Shown: positions 1 through 5,098, counted from the stretch's first letter. The stretch: 5,325 bases of DNA from ChocPot-Mid sp043804925 (GCA_043804925.1 JAZDIP010000060.1:1-5325); one strand, 5' to 3'. Notes: generated by a model not told the origin, from the letters alone. Translations and numbers: made by a program.

Positions 1-136
1 TGTAGAATAAAATTATTAAATATCTTTCAAAATTTCCAAAAAGTAATTCTACACTAAAAGCAATGTTATCGAAATAAATAAAATCATTTAAGCAAAAATA
101 AATTAAAAAATGAATAAAAAAAACAAATATTTTATT
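1..136. other. AT-rich intergenic stretch, no gene seen
   Basis: Very AT-rich DNA with no reading frame that looks coding on either strand. The only structure I see is an 8-bp perfect inverted repeat, TGTAGAAT at 1-8 and ATTCTACA at 46-53, with a 37-base gap. The left arm sits on the window edge, so the repeat may extend further left. Its role is unknown. Confidence 0.4.
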
Positions 137-169
137 AAAAAAACCGCATTCTTTAGAATACGGTTTTTT
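137..169 (-). terminator. Rho-independent terminator of the receptor gene
   Basis: An 8-bp stem (144-151 with 156-163) and a 4-base loop (152-155), flanked by an A7 run (137-143) and a T6 run (164-169). In minus-strand RNA the stem is CCGUAUUC / GAAUGCGG, fully paired with one U-G wobble, and is followed by a U7 tract. In plus-strand RNA the same position is a C-A mismatch. The hairpin is therefore best suited to minus-strand transcription. It lies about 39 bases after the receptor stop codon, which suggests that the receptor is transcribed alone. Confidence 0.85.
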
Positions 170-203
170 CAACTTAACACTTAAAATTTAACACTTAGCA
201 CTT
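169..203 (-). repeat. Heptamer tandem array downstream of the receptor
   Basis: Read on the minus strand from 203 this is AAGTGCT, AAGTGTT, AAATTTT, AAGTGTT, AAGTTGA: five 7-base units, three of them close to AAGTGTT. The array fills the short space between the receptor stop codon and the terminator. It has the same period as the two arrays inside the receptor 5' coding region (2621-2655 and 2688-2715), but a different unit sequence. Confidence 0.6.
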
Positions 204-207
204 TTTT

Positions 208-2823
208 CTAAATTCCCATTTCAATCCCAATAATAAAATTCCTTTCTGCTGCAGGGAAAAATGCTTTTCCAATTCCGTAAGCCGCATAGAGATTGTTTAG
301 CAAATTATTTACTTTTGCCTGAATTTTCAAACTTGGAAGAGTGAGAACATCTCTAAAAGTATAGGAAAAATCTGCATTCAAAACAAAATATGCATCCAGT
401 TTGTTGTCAATATAAACATCCCAGTCATTAGCTAAGTGTGTCTGTATTCTTTGATCACTAATCAAATCACCATAGTTATCTGTTCTGAAACCACCAATAT
501 ATTTTCCTAAAAGTGAGCAATAGAAATCATCGTTAGAATAACTCAATCTAATGTTAGCCATCAAATCAGGAAAACCTCCTACCGGATTTCCTTCGAGAGA
601 AATTGTATCTAAGGCATTTGTGATAAAATCGAATTCCACAATCCTGTTGTTGCTGTATGTCATATTTGCAGATAAATTCAATTTTCCAAAAGAATTTTTC
701 ATCAAAATATAAGCACCCTGCAATTCAACTCCCGCATGTCTTGTTCTTGGAACATTACCGTCAACAGGACGTCCCCATATATCAACTATTCCCGTACTGA
801 CAAGCTCGTCGAAATATTCCATCCAATATGCATTTATTCCAATATTAAAATCCTCTGCTTTCATATTCCACCCTAACTCGATATCAAGCATTGACTCAGG
901 TTTTACCAAGGGCTTTGAAAAATCATAACCTGCAGTATCATCTATTGTCTTATATTCAAACTGTGGCAAAGCACCATAATAAGCTTCGTCTGCGCTATAT
1001 AAATTTTTCATTCTGGGTTCCCTTTTGGTATAAGCAATCATAGCATAGGCATTCATATTATCTTGAATCAGATAATTCACCCCAAGTCTCGGATTTAAGA
1101 ACAAATAATTTATTGTGAACAATTTTTGCTGGGAACTTATATTGGTACCATCAGATTGTAAAAAAGCAATATATTCATTTCCTTGCTTTATTGCTCCAAG
1201 CTCATAAGTTTGCCGAACTAACTGCGTTTCGGCGTTAATTGTCAATTTATCGTTTAGCTTGTAATACTCCGATGCAAAAATTGAAAAAATATTACGTCGT
1301 CCTTCATTATAATAAAATTTGTAATCGGGGTCATATGCAGGTGGAAAGAACTCAGAATATTTTATTTGTCCGTAATGCTCAGACCTGTGAATTCTCATCT
1401 CTGCACCTACAGATAACTCTCCGTTCCCGTGATTCCACTGCAATCTCGGAATCCAGCCGCCATGCTTGTTGCTGACTGTTCCTCTGAGCAATGAATTTTT
1501 TGTAGTCATTGTCGAATCGGGAAACTGAAAATCATTTGCAAACCAATCCTTCAAAAAACCATCTGCCCAAGAGCCGTCGTAATCGAAAAATCCGTCGCCT
1601 GTATAATAAAACAAAGAAGAACGGAATATGAGATTTTCATTGATAAACCAATCGTTCAAAATCTCATAATGCGGTTGTGAAAATTCCTCAATTTCCTGCT
1701 TTCTTCTCGGAACATACGGAAAAGATATTTCTTTGGGACCGGAATATTCCCAATAAGATGGATTAATCCTTCTCAAATTCAAATCTTTGATATACTCCTT
1801 TGGCAGACCGGTATATCCTAAACCATCAGAAATAGGACCTCCGTAAATATTAATCTGAGTTGTAAAATTATCATCAAACCTGACAGCACTCAGAAAATAG
1901 CTATTCAGTTCAGCCCACATATTATCACGATATCCTGTTGTATTGATTCTCGATAGTCTGCCATACACTGCATAATTCCCTACTATTCCTGAGGAAACTT
2001 CCAAAGAATATTTGCTCATTGTCGGTTGAATTGTGCCCTCACCTGCACCGTATTCCTGCCAGCCAATTCCGGAATAAACTTTCACACCCGGCTGATTTAC
2101 AAAGTTAGAAGTAGTAAGATTTATACTTCCACCAATGGAAGCCGCACCGTAATTGACAATTCCGGCTCCACGCTGAATCTGGATGTTATCTGCATTTGAA
2201 GCAATATCAGGCATGTCAATCCAAAAGACATTATGCTCTTCAGGGTCATTTTGTGGTATGCCGTTGACGAATACGGAAATTCTGTGCTGACTGAATCCAC
2301 GCATTGTTAAATAAGAATAGCCAATACCATTCCCGCTTTCGGAATACGAAATAATTGACGGCAATTCCGAAAGTAATTCAGGTACATCCCGAATAATATA
2401 AGTTTTTTGAATCTCTGCCTGCGAGAAATTAATGAACGGCACAGGCGATTTGCCTTCGAGTGCCTTGTCTGCTGTAACTGTTACGCTCGGTGTTTTATAA
2501 ACAGTCAGCGAATCAGCCTCAGGTTCTGTCGCAGAAAATGATGAGCTTGTCATCAATATAAAGAAAGTAAGAATGAAATAAAGAAATCCGTCAATCTGAA
2601 CCTGTCGAAGGACATTTCCTCCCTTTTCCCTTTTCCCTTTTCCCTTCTCCCTGTTCCAGTCATCCTGAGCCAGTCGAAGGTTGTTTTGCTGTCTGCTGTC
2701 TGCTGTCTGTTGTCCTCCGATAGTGTCATCCTGAGCTTGTCGAAGGATGAACACACCCCGTCCCTGCAGGACACCCCTCTCGAGAGGGGATTCAATTGTT
2801 TTAGTTCTAAAATCGTTTTTCAT
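208..2823 (-). CDS. TonB-dependent outer-membrane receptor, predicted thiamine uptake
   Basis: Outer-membrane active transporter of the TonB-dependent family, 871 residues, a usual length. The ATG at 2823 (MKND...) is preferred: GTAGGAG lies 8 bases upstream, while the longer frame needs a TTG at 2853 without a ribosome binding site. A TonB-box-like SVTVTAD lies at 113-119. The plug domain (about 125-240) has the typical LSELPSI, MRGF, RISVFVNGIPQND, IQIQRGAG and YGAASIGGSINL motifs. The rest is a 22-strand-type beta barrel ending RNFIIGIEMGI. A TPP riboswitch directly upstream points to thiamine or a thiamine precursor as substrate, like the TPP-regulated OMthi receptors of Bacteroides; the substrate is inferred from this alone. 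Oddity: the signal-peptide core (FLYFILTFFILM, 80-91, likely cleavage after SFSA at 98) is preceded by a 79-residue N-region. Residues about 11-77 of it are encoded by repeat DNA. No PnuT or thiamine kinase gene is adjacent within the window. Confidence 0.93.
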   Translation of the reverse strand: MKNDFRTKTIESPLERGVLQGRGVFILRQAQDDTIGGQQTADSRQQNNLRLAQDDWNREKGKGKREKGGNVLRQVQIDGFLYFILTFFILMTSSSFSATEPEADSLTVYKTPSVTVTADKALEGKSPVPFINFSQAEIQKTYIIRDVPELLSELPSIISYSESGNGIGYSYLTMRGFSQHRISVFVNGIPQNDPEEHNVFWIDMPDIASNADNIQIQRGAGIVNYGAASIGGSINLTTSNFVNQPGVKVYSGIGWQEYGAGEGTIQPTMSKYSLEVSSGIVGNYAVYGRLSRINTTGYRDNMWAELNSYFLSAVRFDDNFTTQINIYGGPISDGLGYTGLPKEYIKDLNLRRINPSYWEYSGPKEISFPYVPRRKQEIEEFSQPHYEILNDWFINENLIFRSSLFYYTGDGFFDYDGSWADGFLKDWFANDFQFPDSTMTTKNSLLRGTVSNKHGGWIPRLQWNHGNGELSVGAEMRIHRSEHYGQIKYSEFFPPAYDPDYKFYYNEGRRNIFSIFASEYYKLNDKLTINAETQLVRQTYELGAIKQGNEYIAFLQSDGTNISSQQKLFTINYLFLNPRLGVNYLIQDNMNAYAMIAYTKREPRMKNLYSADEAYYGALPQFEYKTIDDTAGYDFSKPLVKPESMLDIELGWNMKAEDFNIGINAYWMEYFDELVSTGIVDIWGRPVDGNVPRTRHAGVELQGAYILMKNSFGKLNLSANMTYSNNRIVEFDFITNALDTISLEGNPVGGFPDLMANIRLSYSNDDFYCSLLGKYIGGFRTDNYGDLISDQRIQTHLANDWDVYIDNKLDAYFVLNADFSYTFRDVLTLPSLKIQAKVNNLLNNLYAAYGIGKAFFPAAERNFIIGIEMGI
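2591..2612 (+). repeat. Dispersed repeat copy 1 (diverged)
   Basis: Diverged copy of the TCATCCTGAGC...GTCGAAGGA repeat, reading TCAATCTGAAC then CTGTCGAAGGA. On the minus strand it encodes VLRQVQID in the receptor frame. Confidence 0.6.
2621..2655 (+). repeat. Heptamer tandem array CCCTTTT
   Basis: Three perfect CCCTTTT units (2621-2641) followed by two degenerate ones, CCCTTCT and CCCTGTT. It is read on the minus strand as REKGKGKREKG in the receptor. Seven is not a multiple of three, so gain or loss of one unit would shift the receptor frame. Confidence 0.85.
2660..2680 (+). repeat. Dispersed repeat copy 2
   Basis: TCATCCTGAGC, then CA, then GTCGAAGG. It differs from copy 3 only at the two variable bases. 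On the minus strand it encodes LRLAQDD in the receptor frame. Confidence 0.8.
2688..2715 (+). repeat. Heptamer tandem array GCTGTCT
   Basis: Three perfect GCTGTCT units (2688-2708) plus a degenerate fourth, GTTGTCC. It is read on the minus strand as GQQTADSRQQ in the receptor. Like the CCCTTTT array, its unit length would shift the frame if the unit number changed. Confidence 0.85.
2726..2747 (+). repeat. Dispersed repeat copy 3 (consensus-like)
   Basis: TCATCCTGAGC, then TT, then GTCGAAGGA. This is the most typical form of the repeat. On the minus strand it encodes ILRQAQDD in the receptor frame. Confidence 0.85.
2774..2789. repeat. Perfect 16-bp palindrome within the receptor gene
   Basis: CCCCTCTCGAGAGGGG is perfectly self-complementary. 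It lies between dispersed repeat copy 3 and the left TCAAT edge and encodes PLERG in the receptor. In mRNA it could form an eight-pair GC-rich hairpin about 34 bases after the start codon, where it could slow translation. I recall similar 'PLERG' sequence as another repeat of this group. Confidence 0.75.
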
Positions 2824-2918
2824 AAACGCATCTCCTACGGAATAATTAAACAAAATTATTACCGCTGAAGTCGCTTTGTTCTGGAGAAAATATTTATTTT
2901 ATTATGTGAGAAACCAGG
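2824..2918 (-). promoter_or_regulatory. Riboswitch expression platform and receptor ribosome binding site
   Basis: This is the leader between the aptamer and the ATG at 2823. In minus-strand RNA it holds AAUAUUUUCUCC (2894-2883), a perfect 12-base complement of GGAGAAAAUAUU (2992-2981) inside the aptamer. Its end, UCUCC (2887-2883), is also complementary to the Shine-Dalgarno GGAGA (2835-2831). Between the two lies a hairpin, AAUAAUU (2860-2854) with AAUUAUU (2847-2841), which would bring anti-SD and SD closer together. Proposed logic: without TPP the aptamer arm captures the anti-SD and the gene is translated; with TPP the anti-SD is free to block the SD. No U-rich terminator is seen, so control is probably translational. 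The complementarity is seen directly; the switching is inferred. Confidence 0.6.
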
Positions 2919-3030
2919 TACCATTATCCCTACGCCGGCATTACCCGGATCAGGTTCAAAGAGTATCATCTCAGCCTCGCAATATTTTCTCCTTTGGGTA
3001 AAAACCCAAGGCGAAGCACCTCCAACGTTA
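2919..3030 (-). promoter_or_regulatory. TPP (THI-box) riboswitch aptamer
   Basis: The minus strand carries the conserved THI-box parts in order: GGTGC, the P3 stem GCUUCGC / GCGAGGC (3017-3011 with 2980-2974, seven pairs), GCTGAGA (2975-2969), ACCTGATC (2955-2948) and TAATGCCGGCGTAGGGA (2943-2927). A short P1 can be drawn from CGUU (3027-3024) and AAUG (2925-2922). P3 carries an extension: a six-pair hairpin (3009-3004 with 2999-2994, UUUU loop) and the unpaired arm used by the expression platform. By the known behaviour of this class it binds thiamine pyrophosphate and represses the downstream gene, here the TonB-dependent receptor 96 bases beyond it. Confidence 0.95.
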
Positions 3031-3081
3031 GATGCGAAATTAAAACATTTTTTTATATTATCAAAATGCCTTTTAATACAT

Positions 3082-3117
3082 TATAAAGTTAGTAAAGTTT
3101 ATAAAGTTTGTAAAGAA
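3082..3117 (+). repeat. 9-bp tandem repeat TATAAAGTT
   Basis: Four nine-base units, TATAAAGTT, AGTAAAGTT, TATAAAGTT, TGTAAAGAA, which can also be read as two 18-base units. It lies about 50 bases upstream of the TPP aptamer on the receptor side. The receptor promoter probably lies in or just below it, because minus-strand TTTACA, TATAAA and TATAAT-like words occur here, but I cannot pick one with confidence. Confidence 0.6.
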
Positions 3118-3129
3118 ATCAAAAGTGAT

Positions 3130-3151
3130 TCATCCTGTGCTTGTCGAAGGA
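3130..3151 (+). repeat. Dispersed repeat copy 4 (intergenic)
   Basis: TCATCCTGTGC, then TT, then GTCGAAGGA: one base different from copy 3. It is outside any gene, in the same orientation as the three copies inside the receptor gene about 400-540 bases away. Confidence 0.8.
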
Positions 3152-3163
3152 TACTTTTTGCTC

Positions 3164-3229
3164 ATTAATACCATCGAATCTACAAATGAAGATTGGAATA
3201 AATCCGGATTAACCAATAAAGATTTTTGA
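3164..3229 (+). pseudogene. Short coding-like remnant in the intergenic region
   Basis: One frame reads a hydrophilic, protein-like tail ending STNEDWNKSGLTNKDF and a TGA at 3227. There is no convincing start codon, and the frame runs back into dispersed repeat copy 4. It may be the C-terminal end of a decayed gene cut by the repeat, or chance. The rest of the 3031-3378 intergenic stretch holds the repeats listed separately and no other gene that I can see. Confidence 0.2.
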
Positions 3230-3263
3230 AAATTTTTTTATAATCAAAAACTATCAAAGACTT

Positions 3264-3335
3264 AAATCCTACACAAGCAGGAAAAAAGCGGAAGAAGCAT
3301 GGGGTATAAGGTGGTAATGAAAAAAAATAAAATTT
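3264..3335 (+). repeat. Left copy of direct repeat flanking hicBA
   Basis: The first 52 bases align without gaps to 3828-3879 with about 42 identities (counted by eye; most differences are transitions). They share AAATCCT, AAGCAGGAAAAA and TGG-type blocks. A shared ATAAAATTT closes both copies. The copy ends about 45 bases before the hicB start. Confidence 0.65.
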
Positions 3336-3378
3336 TTAAACTAACGTTTGTAGTCCAAAATAACAATTGGAAATAATT

Positions 3379-3588
3379 ATGAAAAGACAATTTACAGCAT
3401 CAGTGTGGCAAGAAGACGATTGGTACGTTGCTCATTGCAATGAATTTGAAATTGCAAGTCAAGGAAAATCTGAATCCGAAGCATTAACAAATTTGCAGGA
3501 AGCCATAGAACTTTATTTCGAAGAGCCGACAGCAACTGTTTTTCCTTCTATTCATACCATTGAAGCTGAAGTATATGCCGCCGTTTAA
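3379..3588 (+). CDS. hicB: HicB-family antitoxin (short form)
   Basis: Antitoxin partner of the HicA mRNA interferase, 69 residues; it is expected to bind and block the toxin in the cytoplasm. The sequence MKRQFTASVWQEDDWYVAHCNEFEIASQGKS... shows the HicB / UPF0150 pattern: a strand, 'D-W-Y-V-A-H-C' in the second strand, a 'SQGKSESEALTNLQEAIELYFE' helix, then a short tail. This is the partial RNase-H-like fold. The ATG at 3379 is chosen over a TTG at 3367; GGA at 3369-3371 is a weak ribosome binding site. No C-terminal helix-turn-helix or ribbon-helix-helix domain is present, so it may not autoregulate by binding DNA by itself. It overlaps hicA by 14 bases. The order, antitoxin first, is the reverse of E. 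coli hicAB but is common for short HicB proteins. Confidence 0.88.
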   Translation: MKRQFTASVWQEDDWYVAHCNEFEIASQGKSESEALTNLQEAIELYFEEPTATVFPSIHTIEAEVYAAV

Positions 3589-3799
3589 ACCAATTAAATT
3601 CAGTATTGTCAAAAGAAAACTCCAATCCTTTGGTTTTACACTTGTATCTCAAAAAGGAAGCCACATCAAATTTGCCAAATTCACTGACCAAGGAGTTATT
3701 ACTGCAATTGTCCCTAATCATCGGGAAGTTTCTCCCGGTACGATTAAAAGTATTATCAAGCAGGCAATGTTAACATCAGATGAATTTGATGAAGCGTGA
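3575..3799 (+). CDS. hicA: HicA-family mRNA interferase toxin
   Basis: Small toxin of 74 residues with a double-stranded-RNA-binding-like fold; the family cleaves mRNA independently of the ribosome and is held inactive by HicB. Visible family features are an N-terminal helix (VKRKLQSFGF), the central QKGSHIKF motif with the expected catalytic histidine at residue 30, and the C-terminal VPNHREVSPGTIKSIIKQA motif. The ATG at 3575 is preferred to the TTG at 3560, because MPPFKPIKF begins where family members usually start. It overlaps the end of hicB by 14 bases in another frame, so the two are almost certainly translationally coupled. It appears full length and intact. Confidence 0.9.
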   Translation: MPPFKPIKFSIVKRKLQSFGFTLVSQKGSHIKFAKFTDQGVITAIVPNHREVSPGTIKSIIKQAMLTSDEFDEA

Positions 3800-3827
3800 A
3801 ATAAAAGGAAAATTCGGTTTTTTAAAC

Positions 3828-3898
3828 AAATCCTCCGCAAGCAGGAAAAAGGAGGGAAAAGCACGGAGTATGAGATGGTGGATAATTGAATAAAATTT
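3828..3898 (+). repeat. Right copy of direct repeat flanking hicBA
   Basis: Counterpart of 3264-3335, starting 28 bases after the hicA stop and ending about 58 bases before the WG-repeat gene. Its first part contains CCTCC (3832-3836) and GGAGG (3851-3855), which could form a small hairpin not fully conserved in the left copy (CCTAC / GCGGA). One frame reads KSSASRKKEGKARSMRWW and then stops at TAA; the left copy reads KSYTSRKKAEEAWGIRW and then stops. Both might be relics of the same gene end. Confidence 0.65.
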
Positions 3899-3956
3899 GC
3901 TATTCTATTCAAAAATATTTAATTTAAGTTTTTTAGTTTATAATTATTTTTTTGAA

Positions 3957-5063
3957 ATGAAAAAGTTGTCTTTTATATTATTTTTTATCAGTATTAACTG
4001 CCTTATTTCTTATTCACAAGTTGATTTGTGGGAATCCTTTTATGACGAAAAAACCGAATTAATTGGATTTAAAGATAAAAGTAAGAAAATTAGAATTAAA
4101 CCGAAATTCGATGACTTTATGATTGCAAGATACTTCGACAAAATAATTGTTGTTTCGGAGCCACCGGATTCATTATATAATTATCAAATTTACTATCTTT
4201 TAAAAAATGGATTAAAGTTTGGTCAAGACAGCATATTCAATTTTGATAACTATCCTGATTGTGAAAGTGAAGGTTTTATCAGATTCCACGATAAAAAATC
4301 CGATAAAATGGGATTCTTTGACGGTAACGGCAATGCAGCCATTTCTGCAATATATAATTTCATGACACCATTCAGGAACGGATTGGCAATTGCACTTATG
4401 AACGCCGAAAAAAAATGTTCGCATCCTGTGGAAAATATTAAGGATTGTGAACATTGGGATTGGATTAATGGCAAAGAAGTTTTAATAGACACGAATAATG
4501 ATATCCTGGTTGAAAATTTCAGATGGACTAATGAACTCGACTGGTTTTCAGTAGAGATTTCTGAAAGTATTGGAGATACAACAATAAAAGATTATTTCCG
4601 GGGAACAAACGGCAAATACTATTCATTTCTTAATTTCAGAAAAGAATTTACAGACTGGTTTCATAATGTCTTTCTAAAATCTGATGATATACTTGAATAT
4701 TGCTATTCGGAAATATCATTTTATCAGAAAGGTAACAAAGAAAAACATTACAGAAATCCAAAGAAATTTATAAAGGAAAATAAAAAATTATTACTCAATA
4801 AATTGGATGAAATTCGAAATGGTAAACTCGAAATAAATATTTTTGTTGACGGTTTACCACCAAAGAAAATCCATGAACAACAAAGTTTGAAATACTTTGA
4901 TTATTGCGGGAATTATAAATCATGGTTATTCCCGATTTTCAATGTTGTAGTTACTTTTAACGATTCCGATGGAAAATTCGCTTATCAGGAGCATTATGAT
5001 TTCATCAGGACTGAATATGGATATAAGCTATTTGCTTTATCATTAAAGGATTTCAAAAAATAG
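3957..5063 (+). CDS. Secreted WG-repeat-containing protein, function unknown
   Basis: 368 residues from the ATG at 3957 (MKKLSFILFF...). An upstream TTG at 3897 would only add residues in front of the signal peptide. Residues 1-21 form a Sec signal peptide with likely cleavage near SYSQ; the INC at 13-15 is a poor lipobox. WG-type repeats can be recognised at about 34-66 (ELIGFKDKSKKIRIKPKFDDF), 117-147 (KMGFFDGNGNAAISAIYNF) and, weakly, 172-190 (GKEVLIDTNNDILVENF). These are beta-rich units of unclear binding role. Residues 154-166 hold CSH and CEH, two C-x-H pairs that might bind metal. The C-terminal half (about 200-368) matches nothing I recognise. There is no clear Shine-Dalgarno site, which is usual in this bacterial group. 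It follows hicBA on the same strand with a gap of over 150 bases, so it is probably not in that operon. Confidence 0.8.
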   Translation: MKKLSFILFFISINCLISYSQVDLWESFYDEKTELIGFKDKSKKIRIKPKFDDFMIARYFDKIIVVSEPPDSLYNYQIYYLLKNGLKFGQDSIFNFDNYPDCESEGFIRFHDKKSDKMGFFDGNGNAAISAIYNFMTPFRNGLAIALMNAEKKCSHPVENIKDCEHWDWINGKEVLIDTNNDILVENFRWTNELDWFSVEISESIGDTTIKDYFRGTNGKYYSFLNFRKEFTDWFHNVFLKSDDILEYCYSEISFYQKGNKEKHYRNPKKFIKENKKLLLNKLDEIRNGKLEINIFVDGLPPKKIHEQQSLKYFDYCGNYKSWLFPIFNVVVTFNDSDGKFAYQEHYDFIRTEYGYKLFALSLKDFKK

Positions 5064-5098
5064 GAGCAGGTCAAAAAACCTACCTCTACAAATCGAAT

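Larger units (their letters stand above)
2591..2796 (-). repeat. Composite repeat block inserted in the receptor 5' coding region
   Basis: Essentially the whole segment is repeat DNA: three dispersed repeats (2591-2612, 2660-2680, 2726-2747), two heptamer arrays (2621-2655, 2688-2715) and a perfect palindrome (2774-2789). TCAAT occurs at both edges (2591-2595 and 2792-2796), and the two copies are 201 bases apart, exactly 67 codons. Collapsing the block at TCAAT would join MKNDFRTKTI directly to DGFLYFILTFF and give a normal signal peptide with a short basic N-region. I infer that the block invaded or expanded inside the gene while keeping frame. The block is open in more than one frame and on both strands, which explains spurious short reading frames here. 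Confidence 0.75.

Noticed and set aside
2553..2795. Minus-strand 80-codon open frame overlapping the receptor N-terminus
   Set aside because: Its upper part is only repeat translation ('SFDKLRMT', 'REKGKGKRE'). The lower 20 codons are discussed as a finding, but the whole is not supported as a gene.
2824..2853. Upstream TTG start giving a 10-residue longer receptor
   Set aside because: The TTG has no ribosome binding site, and the frame would pass through the actual Shine-Dalgarno GTAGGAG used by the ATG at 2823.
2686..2868. Plus-strand 60-codon open frame over the repeat block
   Set aside because: Produced by the dispersed repeat, which lacks stops in several frames. It gives the familiar spurious 'LSLSKDE' type translation and has no ribosome binding site or conserved domain.
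3027..3035. GTTAGATGC, similar to the right-hand core site of integron attC elements
   Set aside because: It is the minus-strand P1 edge of the TPP aptamer, and no matching left core site or attC-like long imperfect palindrome is found around it. Chance resemblance.
3811..3827. Possible terminator after hicA (AAAA-TTCGG-TTTTTT)
   Set aside because: The stem would consist only of A-T pairs with no GC clamp, so it is too weak to claim.
4212..4492. Two minus-strand open frames opposite the WG-repeat gene
   Set aside because: Antisense shadows of a well-supported plus-strand gene, with no start signals or recognisable protein features.
5065..5085. Possible terminator after the WG-repeat gene (AGGT at 5068-5071 and ACCT at 5078-5081)
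   Set aside because: Only a four-pair stem with mismatches beyond it, and no T-run follows.
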